Below are positions 56,778 to 64,000 of a DNA stretch of 64,000 nt, in pieces. The position numbers were made by a program, and so were the translations under genes. The first letter of the stretch is position 1; each line of letters begins with the position of its first letter. The DNA lies in contig NZ_BAKK01000012.1 in assembly GCF_000614145.1 (NCBI RefSeq), positions 1-64,000 on the forward strand. The letters run 5' to 3'. This stretch comes from Bacteroides faecichinchillae JCM 17102 (lineage in GTDB: Bacteria > Bacteroidota > Bacteroidia > Bacteroidales > Bacteroidaceae). The notes below the pieces were generated by a model, which was given only the letters and a program-made list of their open reading frames with translations, was not told where the DNA came from and made no database searches.

Positions 56778-57542
56778 ATGGGAAAAATTATTGCTTTGGC
56801 CAATCAAAAAGGTGGTGTAGGTAAAACAACGACTACGATCAATCTCGCAGCGTCACTTGCCACACTCGAAAAAAAAGTACTCGTGGTAGATGCCGATCCG
56901 CAAGCAAATGCCTCTTCCGGCTTGGGAGTAGACATCAAGCAATCGGAATGTACTATCTATGAGTGCATTATAGACAGAGCCAATGTACAAGAAGCCATCC
57001 TCGACACGGAAATAGATTCTTTAAAAGTCATCTCTTCACACATCAATCTTGTAGGAGCCGAGATTGAAATGCTGAACCTTCCCAATCGCGAAAAGATACT
57101 AAAGGAAGTACTTACGCCCTTAAAGAAGGAATATGACTATATCTTGATAGATTGTTCACCGTCGTTAGGACTGATTACGATCAATGCATTGACTGCTGCC
57201 GATTCGGTAATCATCCCTGTGCAAGCTGAATATTTTGCCCTTGAAGGAATCAGTAAGTTACTGAATACAATCAAAATCATTAAGTCAAAATTGAACCCAG
57301 CTTTAGAAATCGAAGGATTCTTGCTTACCATGTACGATTCTCGTTTACGGCAAGCCAATCAGATTTACGACGAAGTAAAGCGACATTTTCAGGAACTAGT
57401 GTTCAACACTGTTATTCAACGAAATGTCAAACTGAGTGAAGCACCTAGCTACGGTATTCCGACTATCCTTTATGATGCGGATTCCACTGGTGCAAAGAAC
57501 CACCTTGCCCTCGCAAAAGAGATTATTAACAGAAATAAATAA
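56778..57542 (+). CDS. parA: chromosome-partitioning ATPase ParA
   Basis: 254 residues from ATG at 56778 (MGKIIALANQ); the open frame extends 41 codons up through untranslated leader. ParA binds DNA with ATP and positions ParB-parS complexes during chromosome segregation. The deviant Walker A is ANQKGGVGKTTTTINLAASL, Walker A' is VLVVDADPQANASSGLG, and Walker B is YDYILIDCSPSLGLITINAL. It belongs to the chromosomal Soj type, lacking the N-terminal helix-turn-helix of plasmid ParA. parB starts ten bases after its stop. Confidence 0.96.
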   Translation: MGKIIALANQKGGVGKTTTTINLAASLATLEKKVLVVDADPQANASSGLGVDIKQSECTIYECIIDRANVQEAILDTEIDSLKVISSHINLVGAEIEMLNLPNREKILKEVLTPLKKEYDYILIDCSPSLGLITINALTAADSVIIPVQAEYFALEGISKLLNTIKIIKSKLNPALEIEGFLLTMYDSRLRQANQIYDEVKRHFQELVFNTVIQRNVKLSEAPSYGIPTILYDADSTGAKNHLALAKEIINRNK

Positions 57543-57552
57543 CGAAGAAGAT

Positions 57553-58443
57553 ATGGCAACACAAAAAAGAAATGCATTAGGACGTGGACTTGACGCCTTG
57601 CTCTCAATGGATGATGTGAAAACCGAAGGTTCTTCTTCCATTAATGAAATAGAATTGGCTAAGATTTCTGTCAATCCAAACCAACCACGTCGTGAATTTG
57701 ATCCGACGGCATTACAGGAATTGGCGGATTCAATTGCAGAAATCGGTATTATCCAACCAATCACTCTACGCAAACTCTCGGATGACGAATACCAGATCAT
57801 CGCTGGAGAGCGTCGTTACCGTGCTTCACAAAAAGCAGGAATGAAAACAATCCCTGCCTACATCCGCACAGCCGACGACGAAAACATGATGGAAATGGCG
57901 CTGATTGAAAACATCCAGCGTGAAGACCTGAATGCGGTGGAGATAGCACTCGCCTATCAACATCTGCTCGACCAGTATGAATTAACTCAGGAACGCTTGA
58001 GCGAGCGTATCGGTAAAAACCGAACGACTATTGCCAACTACCTGCGTTTACTGAAACTGCCGGCCCCGATACAGATGGCTCTACAAAACAAGCAGATTGA
58101 TATGGGGCATGCTCGTGCACTGATTTCATTAGGCGACCCTAAATTGCAAGTAAAAATATTCGAAGAGATACAAGAACATGGATACTCCGTTCGCAAAGTG
58201 GAAGAGATAGTTAAATCACTTAGTGAAGGAGAAATCGTGAAAAGCGGTACACGGAAGATCACTCCCAAACGTGCCAAACTTCCGGAAGAGTTTAATTTAT
58301 TAAAGCAACAGTTATCCGGTTTCTTCAACACCAAGGTACAACTCACTTGCTCCGAGAAAGGAAAAGGAAAGATCAGCATTCCTTTCGGAAATGAGGAGGA
58401 ATTGGAACGTATCATGGAAATCTTCGATACGCTAAAAAAGTAA
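57553..58443 (+). CDS. parB: chromosome-partitioning protein ParB
   Basis: 296 residues from ATG at 57553 (MATQKRNALGRGLDALLS), the characteristic Spo0J start. The CTPase/N-terminal domain has the motif IIAGERRYRASQKAGMKTIP (box II) and MALIENIQREDLNAVEIALA. The helix-turn-helix that reads parS is around LTQERLSERIGKNRTTIANY. The C-terminal dimerisation part ends EEELERIMEIFDTLKK. ParB loads on parS and forms the partition complex. I find no perfect 16-bp parS in the window. The stop is followed directly by the DUF5683 gene start. Confidence 0.96.
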   Translation: MATQKRNALGRGLDALLSMDDVKTEGSSSINEIELAKISVNPNQPRREFDPTALQELADSIAEIGIIQPITLRKLSDDEYQIIAGERRYRASQKAGMKTIPAYIRTADDENMMEMALIENIQREDLNAVEIALAYQHLLDQYELTQERLSERIGKNRTTIANYLRLLKLPAPIQMALQNKQIDMGHARALISLGDPKLQVKIFEEIQEHGYSVRKVEEIVKSLSEGEIVKSGTRKITPKRAKLPEEFNLLKQQLSGFFNTKVQLTCSEKGKGKISIPFGNEEELERIMEIFDTLKK

Positions 58444-59316
58444 ATGACTAGAAAAAGTAAAAGATATCAGCTACTTATCATTACCCTGCTTCTCTGTTTT
58501 ATACAGGTGGCAGGGATTGATGTGTATGCACAGGAGCCTGCAACACCAGTACAGAAAGATAGTACGATTCTGCAACGGCAGCCTCCGAAAGCACGTGCAC
58601 GAAGACATCGTGACTCTGCTCAAGAAAAGGATTCATTGAAGAAAGACTCTATAAAGTTACTAAAACCGGAACAATTGCAACCGGTAGATAGTCTGTCTGC
58701 TGCAAAAATACAAGTAGTTGATAGTCTGAAAGCCTCCAATCAAATAGAGTTGAAAAAGAAAGAACAACCAGAAGCAATTGTTATCAACCAAGACAGTCTT
58801 CCACCTGTGCAGGATCTTAACAAAAAAATATTCGTACCGAATCCAACCAGAGCCACTTGGCTCGCTGTAGTTTTTCCCGGAGGAGGGCAGATATACAATC
58901 GAAAGTATTGGAAGCTACCTATCATTTATGGAGGATTTGCCGGTTGCGCCTATGCACTAAGTTGGAATGGGAAAATGTATAAAGACTATTCTCAGGCTTA
59001 TCTGGACATAATGGACAGCAATCCGAATACTAAAAGTTATGAAGATTTGTTGCCTCCTAATGCCAATTATAGTGAAGAGCAATTGAAAACTACTATTAAA
59101 AATAGAAAGGATATGTTCCGAAGATACCGGGACCTCAGTATATTTGCATTTATCGGAGTATATATCATTTCCATTATCGACGCTTATGTGGATGCGGAAT
59201 TGTCTAACTTCGATATTACCCCCGACCTGAGCATGCGAGTTGAACCAGCAATTATTAATAACCAATTTAACTCCAACAAAAAGTCAGTCGGTCTACAATG
59301 CGTATTACGATTTTAA
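58444..59316 (+). CDS. DUF5683 membrane protein
   Basis: A 290-residue envelope protein that regularly follows parB in Bacteroides. It has an N-terminal signal/anchor helix (about 8-27, LLIITLLLCFIQVAGIDVYA), a long Pro/Lys/Ser-rich linker to about residue 130, then the DUF5683 domain with FPGGGQIYNRKYWKLPIIYG and a second hydrophobic pair, ending in an amphipathic tail. The glycine-rich GGGQ motif resembles that of other small membrane domains of unknown function. The ATG follows the parB stop with no gap. Role unknown; the conserved position suggests co-expression with the partition genes and the transglycosylase. Confidence 0.8.
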   Translation: MTRKSKRYQLLIITLLLCFIQVAGIDVYAQEPATPVQKDSTILQRQPPKARARRHRDSAQEKDSLKKDSIKLLKPEQLQPVDSLSAAKIQVVDSLKASNQIELKKKEQPEAIVINQDSLPPVQDLNKKIFVPNPTRATWLAVVFPGGGQIYNRKYWKLPIIYGGFAGCAYALSWNGKMYKDYSQAYLDIMDSNPNTKSYEDLLPPNANYSEEQLKTTIKNRKDMFRRYRDLSIFAFIGVYIISIIDAYVDAELSNFDITPDLSMRVEPAIINNQFNSNKKSVGLQCVLRF

Positions 59317-59348
59317 AAGCACAACTAAGATTGAAGTTATTATTAAAC

Positions 59349-60644
59349 ATGAAGAATTTAGTAAACTATTGTCCGATTATTTTCTTTTTTTTACTAGCAA
59401 TTCCGCAAGCTAGAGCCCAAAGTGTAGATGTAGTCATCCATGAAAATGGAACCGAACGCAAAGAGAGTATTGATTTGCCAATGAGTATGACATATCCGCT
59501 AGACAGCTTACTGAATGACTGGAAAGCAAAAAATTATGTTGATTTAGGTAAAGATTGTAGTACAGCGGAAGTAAATCCCCTATTCAGCGATTCTGTCTAT
59601 ATCGACCGCCTCTCACGTATTCCGGCTATTATGGAAATGCCTTATAATGAGATTGTGCGTAAGTTTATTGATATGTATGCCGGACGTTTGCGCAATCAAG
59701 TTTCTTTCATGTTGAGTGCCTGCAACTTTTATATGCCGATATTTGAGGAAGCATTGGATGCTTATGGACTTCCATTGGAATTAAAATATCTGCCTATTAT
59801 AGAATCAGCTTTGAACCCATCTGCCATATCACGTGCAGGTGCCTCAGGCTTATGGCAATTTATGATCGGAACCGGGAAAATCTATGGTTTAGAATCTAAT
59901 AGCTTAGTGGACGAACGTCGTGACCCTATTAAAGCTACATGGGCTGCCGCACGTTACTTGAAAGAGATGTATACAATTTATGGTGACTGGAATCTGGTCA
60001 TCGCTGCCTACAATTGTGGTCCTGGTACTATCAACAAAGCGATCCGTCGCGCAGGAGGTGAAACTGATTATTGGAAAATTTATAATTTCTTGCCCAAAGA
60101 AACCAAAGGATATGTACCTGCCTTCATTGCTGCCAACTATGTGATGACCTATTACTGCGATCATAACATTTGTCCGATGGAGACAAATATTCCGACAAGC
60201 ACAGACACAGTACAGGTAAACAAGAACCTGCACTTCGATCAAATTTCAGAAATATGTAACGTTCCTTTAGACGAAATAAAGAGTTTAAACCCGCAATATA
60301 AGAAACAGATCATACCAGGAGAAAGCAAATCTTATACTTTGCGACTTCCAATCAACGCAATCAGTACTTTCATAGATAAACAAGATACTATCTATGCACA
60401 TCGTGCCGACGAATTATTCCGTAACAGAAAGACAGTTGCAGTGAAGGAACCTACTCCTACTACAAGGAAACAGACTACAGCTGTTACAGGCAAAGGTAAG
60501 CTTACCTATTATAATATCAAAAGTGGAGACACATTATCCTCTATTGCAGAAAAACTAAATGTCCGGGTGAAAGATATACAAAGCTGGAATGGAATGTCCA
60601 ATACCAAAATATCTGCGGGGAAACGATTGAAAATATACAAATAA
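59349..60644 (+). CDS. MltD-like lytic transglycosylase with LysM domain
   Basis: 431 residues from ATG at 59349 (MKNLVNYCPIIFFFLL), which gives a clean signal peptide ending QARAQS; an upstream ATG at 59298 overlaps the previous gene. The SLT domain (about 145-290) has the catalytic Glu in LPIIESALNPSAISRAGASG, then LWQFMIGTGKIYGLE and the conserved AYNCGPGTINKAIRR. One LysM domain at the C-terminus (TYYNIKSGDTLSSIAEKLNV) binds peptidoglycan. The enzyme cleaves glycan strands in cell-wall turnover. It is co-transcribed with parAB and DUF5683 by spacing. Confidence 0.92.
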   Translation: MKNLVNYCPIIFFFLLAIPQARAQSVDVVIHENGTERKESIDLPMSMTYPLDSLLNDWKAKNYVDLGKDCSTAEVNPLFSDSVYIDRLSRIPAIMEMPYNEIVRKFIDMYAGRLRNQVSFMLSACNFYMPIFEEALDAYGLPLELKYLPIIESALNPSAISRAGASGLWQFMIGTGKIYGLESNSLVDERRDPIKATWAAARYLKEMYTIYGDWNLVIAAYNCGPGTINKAIRRAGGETDYWKIYNFLPKETKGYVPAFIAANYVMTYYCDHNICPMETNIPTSTDTVQVNKNLHFDQISEICNVPLDEIKSLNPQYKKQIIPGESKSYTLRLPINAISTFIDKQDTIYAHRADELFRNRKTVAVKEPTPTTRKQTTAVTGKGKLTYYNIKSGDTLSSIAEKLNVRVKDIQSWNGMSNTKISAGKRLKIYK

Positions 60645-60655
60645 ACAGCTTCTCG

Positions 60656-60686
60656 CTTGCTTCGTTCAGAAAATTGTTTATTTTTG
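60656..60686 (+). promoter_or_regulatory. promoter of the relA/spoT homologue
   Basis: CTTG (60656-60659) and TATTTTTG (60679-60686) are 19 bases apart, near the Bacteroides consensus, 31 bases before the ATG. Confidence 0.5.
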
Positions 60687-60716
60687 CAAAATTAAGCAAG
60701 TGAAAGGATAACAAAT

Positions 60717-62958
60717 ATGGATAATCTGAGTCCCAAAGAAATAGCAGACGAGGAGATGATCAATCAGGCATTCCAAGAATTACTGAATGATTATCTTGCT
60801 ACCAAACATCGCAAACGAGTTGAAATCATAACCAAAGCTTTCAACTTCGCCAATCAGGCACATAAAGGAATTAAACGCCGTTCCGGTGAACCCTATATTA
60901 TGCACCCCATCGCAGTTGCCAAGATTGTGTGCAACGAAATCGGATTGGTTCTACTTCTATTTGTGCAGCTTTGTTGCATGATGTAGTTGAAGACACTGAT
61001 TATACAGTAGAAGATATAGAAAATATCTTTGGTCCTAAAATAGCCCAGATTGTAGATGGACTTACTAAAATTTCCGGTGGTATCTTTGGAGATCGTGCCT
61101 CAGCTCAAGCAGAGAACTTTAAAAAGCTACTGCTCACCATGTCTAATGATATCCGCGTTATTCTGATTAAAATAGCTGACCGTTTACACAATATGCGAAC
61201 TCTCGCTCCATGTTGCCAAACAAACAATTTAAGATAGCCGGTGAGACTCTTTATATTTATGCACCGTTAGCAAATCGTCTGGGACTCTATAAGATCAAAA
61301 CGGAACTGGAAAATCTCAGTTTCAAGTACGAACATCCTGAAGAGTACGTCGAAATAGAGGAAAAGCTGAATGCTACAGCAGCCGAACGTGACAAAGTATT
61401 CAATGATTTCACAGCTCCTATCCGTACTCAATTGGATAAAATGGGACTGAAATATCGGATTCTGGCAAGAGTAAAGTCAATCTATTCCATCTGGAACAAA
61501 ATGCAAACCAAGCATGTTCCTTTCGAAGAAATCTATGATTTGTTGGCTGTCCGCATTATTTTCGAACCGCGTAATCAGGAAGAAGAACTTAATGATTGTT
61601 TCGATATTTACGTATCTATTTCCAAGATATACAAGCCTCATCCCGACCGTCTTCGTGACTGGGTAAGCCACCCGAAAGCGAACGGATATCAAGCATTGCA
61701 CGTCACCCTGATGGGAAATAACGGTCAATGGATTGAAGTCCAGATTCGTAGCGAGCGTATGAATGACGTCGCCGAACAGGGCTTTGCTGCTCATTGGAAG
61801 TACAAAGAAGGAGGAGGTAGCGAAGACGAAGGAGAATTGGAAAAATGGCTGAAAACAATCAAAGAAATACTTGATGACCCGCAGCCGGATGCAATAGACT
61901 TTCTGGATACCATCAAGCTAAATTTGTTTGCTTCTGAGATTTTTGTGTTCACGCCTAAAGGAGAACTAAAGACGATGCCTCAAAACTCAACGGCACTCGA
62001 TTTTGCCTTCTCATTACACACTGATATAGGTAGCCACTGCATCGGTGCTAAGGTTAATCACAAACTTGTTCCATTAAGCCACAAGCTACAAAGCGGTGAC
62101 CAAGTTGAAATTTTAACTTCAAAATCACAACGTGTACAACCACAGTGGGAAGTATTTGCTACCACTGCTCGTGCTCGTGCCAAGATCGCTGCTATTCTTC
62201 GTAAAGAACGTAAAGTTAACCAAAAGATCGGTGAAGAGTTACTGAGTGAATTCCTAAAAAAAGAAGAAGTTCGTCCAGATGAAGTAGTCATCGAAAAGCT
62301 ACGTAAACTCCATAATTCAAAAAATGAAGAAGAGTTTTTAGCAGCTATCGGTAGTAAAGCCATTGTATTAGGTGATGCTGACAGAAATGAGCTCAAAGAA
62401 AAACAAACCAGTAATTGGAAAAAATATCTAACTTTCTCTTTTGGAAATAACACCAAAGAAAAACAAGAAGAAAAGGAATCACAGGAAAAAGAAACGATCA
62501 ATCCAAAGCAAATACTCAAACTTACGGAAGAAAGTTTGCAAAAGAAATACATCATGGCAGAATGTTGTCATCCTATTCCCGGTGACGACGTTTTAGGATA
62601 CATCGATGAAAATAATCGAATCATTATTCACAAACGCCAATGCCCTGTGGCCGCTAAGCTGAAAAGCAGCTATGGAAACCGTATTTTAGCAACCGAATGG
62701 GATACGCATAAAGAACTTTCTTTCCTTGTATATGTATATATAAAAGGTATAGACAGTATGGGATTACTGAATGAAGTAACACAAGTTATCTCTAGACGAT
62801 TGAATGTAAATATCCGTAAGCTGGCAATTGAAACCAATGACGGAATCTTTGAAGGTAAAATACAACTATGGGTACATGATGCTGAGGATGTAAGGGCTAT
62901 TTGTAATAATTTGAAAAAGATTCAAAATATCAAGCAGGTTACTCGCGTAGAAGAGTAG
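60717..62958 (+). CDS. RelA/SpoT homologue, (p)ppGpp synthetase/hydrolase, two frameshifts
   Basis: A long Rsh protein of about 747 residues after correction. Domains in order: an HD hydrolase part (YIMHPIAVAKIV and the intact LLHDVVEDTDYTVEDIEN), a synthetase part (YDLLAVRIIFEPRNQEEEL, NGYQALHVTLMGNNGQWIEV, QIRSERMNDVAEQG), a TGS domain (IFVFTPKGELKTMPQNSTAL), a conserved-Cys segment (AECCHPIPGDDVLGYI) and a C-terminal ACT domain. It makes and destroys the stringent-response alarmone. Two G residues are missing: at 60947-60948 (restores EIGLGSTSICAALLHDV) and at 61205 (restores NMRTLGSMLPNKQFKIAG). It is the only Rsh in the window; the HD motif shows it can also hydrolyse. Confidence 0.95.
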
Positions 62959-63088
62959 AAAAGCAAAACACACCAATCATATTATGAAAAGGCAAATGGA
63001 AATCAAGGCACTTAAAACAACACCTTAAGTATATAACAGGGGAAACAGTTGAACAACCTCTATTAAAAAACAAAAATTTCTAATAAAG

Positions 63089-63129
63089 AACTCCGGATCA
63101 ACAATATAGAGTAATATAGTTCCGGAGTT
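63089..63129. terminator. terminator between rsh and the MerR-type gene
   Basis: AACTCCGGA (63089-63097) and TCCGGAGTT (63121-63129) form a GC-rich stem with a 23-base loop between convergent genes. Confidence 0.65.
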
Positions 63130-63135
63130 TCCTCC

Positions 63136-63480
63136 CTAATCTCGTCCGTCCAACTCCCTTTTAATAGCTAAAAGTTCTTCTTTGATACCTTTTAGACGAT
63201 TGATTATTTCGTAGTTTTTGATAGTCGTTTCCTTATTAACTTTCAATCGTTGACGAGCCCCAGGAAGGGTCATGCCTTTCTCCTTTACCAAATGGTAAAT
63301 CAGTCCTATGGTTTCTACGTCCTCCTTGCGATATTGACGTACTCCTCTTCCACTAGTTCTGGGAGAAATCTGCGGAAATTCTTTTTCCCAAAACCGAAGT
63401 AAAGAAGGATTGACACCAAACATATCAGCCACTTCCGCAATCGAATAATATAATTTTAATTCTTTATCAGTATGAAGCAT
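63136..63480 (-). CDS. MerR-family transcriptional regulator
   Basis: A 114-residue protein with an N-terminal winged helix of the MerR type: YYSIAEVADMFGVNPSLLRF then WEKEFPQISPRTSGRGVRQY, and the wing YRKEDVETIGLIYHLVKEKG. There is a short coiled-coil C-terminus and no metal-binding Cys, so it is not a metal sensor. Such short MerR proteins are common in Bacteroidota next to M23 peptidases and may control cell-envelope genes, which I infer from position only. It lies 20 bases downstream of the M23 peptidase gene on the same strand. Confidence 0.9.
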   Translation of the reverse strand: MLHTDKELKLYYSIAEVADMFGVNPSLLRFWEKEFPQISPRTSGRGVRQYRKEDVETIGLIYHLVKEKGMTLPGARQRLKVNKETTIKNYEIINRLKGIKEELLAIKRELDGRD

Positions 63481-63500
63481 GAAACTCGTTATTTAAAGTC

Positions 63501-64000
63501 TTAATCGAATACTTTACCATGGTTTGCTGCTAATTGAATCATCCTTTCATAGTCTTCAGCACTTAAATCCATGAAGTAATAGTTAATTGGATTAACAATC
63601 TGCCCTTTCACATGGACTTCATAATGCAAATGAGGTCCCGTACTTTTTCCCGTACTTCCCACTTTTCCAATTACTTCACCACGCACTACCTTCTTTCCAA
63701 CTTTCGTATTGAATCCTTGCAAATGAGCATAACGGGTCAAATAACCAAAGCCATGATCAATTTCAATCGTATTTCCGTATCCGGTTTCCCATCCAACTTT
63801 CACCACTGTACCATCACCAGTTGCATACACATCAGTTCCGGGATGCGCAGAGAAATCCATCCCGGCATGGAATTTAGTCGTACCATAAATAGGATCGACA
63901 CGCGTACCATAACCGGATGCAGTCTGACGAAGATCTTTATTGGAAATAGGCTGAATAGCCGGAATACATTTCAACATTTCATCATGGTTCTTACACATAT
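63501..64000 (-). CDS. M23 metallopeptidase, C-terminal part (runs off the window)
   Basis: The C-terminal 165 or so residues of a peptidoglycan-cleaving metallopeptidase; the N-terminus lies beyond the right edge. The zinc site is complete: His and Asp in TTKFHAGMDFSAHPGTDVYA and the HxH pair in STGPHLHYEVHVKGQIVNPI. LysM-like or coiled-coil N-terminal parts, usual in this family, cannot be seen. The first Met in view (MCKNHDEMLKC) need not be the start. It may be an endopeptidase or a non-catalytic activator; with all four metal ligands in place, activity is likely. Confidence 0.92.
   Translation of the reverse strand, partial: MCKNHDEMLKCIPAIQPISNKDLRQTASGYGTRVDPIYGTTKFHAGMDFSAHPGTDVYATGDGTVVKVGWETGYGNTIEIDHGFGYLTRYAHLQGFNTKVGKKVVRGEVIGKVGSTGKSTGPHLHYEVHVKGQIVNPINYYFMDLSAEDYERMIQLAANHGKVFD

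Overview
The window is a stretch of chromosome from a Bacteroides-type organism (phylum Bacteroidota). The evidence is the AT-rich intergenic DNA, promoter-like TAnnTTTG boxes in place of E. coli -10 boxes, a Nuo operon with fused nuoCD and no nuoEFG, SusC/FecR-style genes, a NigD-like lipoprotein, a DUF6377 regulator, DUF5683 beside parAB and a single long RelA/SpoT homologue. I cannot name the species from sequence alone. Most genes are core housekeeping genes, with a few accessory insertions.

Layout. 1-2630 (-): an ECF sigma factor with a short FecR-like anti-sigma reading frame, and a DUF6377 membrane regulator. 2891-13446 (+): a small secreted protein, then the respiratory complex I operon nuoA-B-CD-H-I-J-K-L-M-N. 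13528-20442 (-): a multi-PAS/GAF sensor histidine kinase, then a TonB-dependent receptor with a beta-helix lipoprotein. 20632-23963 (-): an AAA ATPase, a DUF4435 protein and an MscS-type channel in one tight operon; the first two have the composition of a PARIS (AriA/AriB) defence pair. 24058-28382: an EamA transporter, a two-repeat lipoprotein, meaB and a DUF1573 protein. 28630-41852 (-): two giant alpha-2-macroglobulin-like proteins with a decayed third copy between them. 42189-47202: small reading frames, pepD, a flippase-like protein, rsmA and mgtE. 47288-53079 (+, with tRNA-Gln on -): DUF349 protein, rsfS, ftsH and cdsA. 53172-56058 (-): NigD-like lipoprotein, lpxB and surE. 56778-62958 (+): parA, parB, DUF5683 protein, a LysM lytic transglycosylase and rsh. 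63136-64000 (-): a MerR-type regulator and the C-terminal part of an M23 peptidase.

Sequence quality matters here. At least twelve single-base frameshifts break genes that are normally intact (nuoM, the TonB receptor, meaB, the first macroglobulin gene, pepD three times, rsmA, rsfS, lpxB, rsh twice). All lie in short homopolymers and eleven of twelve are deletions. This looks like sequencing or assembly error rather than gene decay. I give the whole reconstructed coordinates for those genes and the position of each break.

The most unusual items are: (1) the PARIS-like ATPase-DUF4435 pair translationally coupled to an MscS channel; (2) a 22-bp-periodic array of GTTTC-N7-GAAAC units found at two distant intergenic sites, one of them just upstream of parAB and carrying perfect 8-bp parS half-sites; each array sits beside a second GTGA-rich repeat block; (3) the macroglobulin cluster, with a deletion-scarred middle copy, no visible thioester motif and a SusC-plug-like segment inside the proteins; and (4) tiny reading frames ahead of a strong intrinsic terminator upstream of the second macroglobulin gene.
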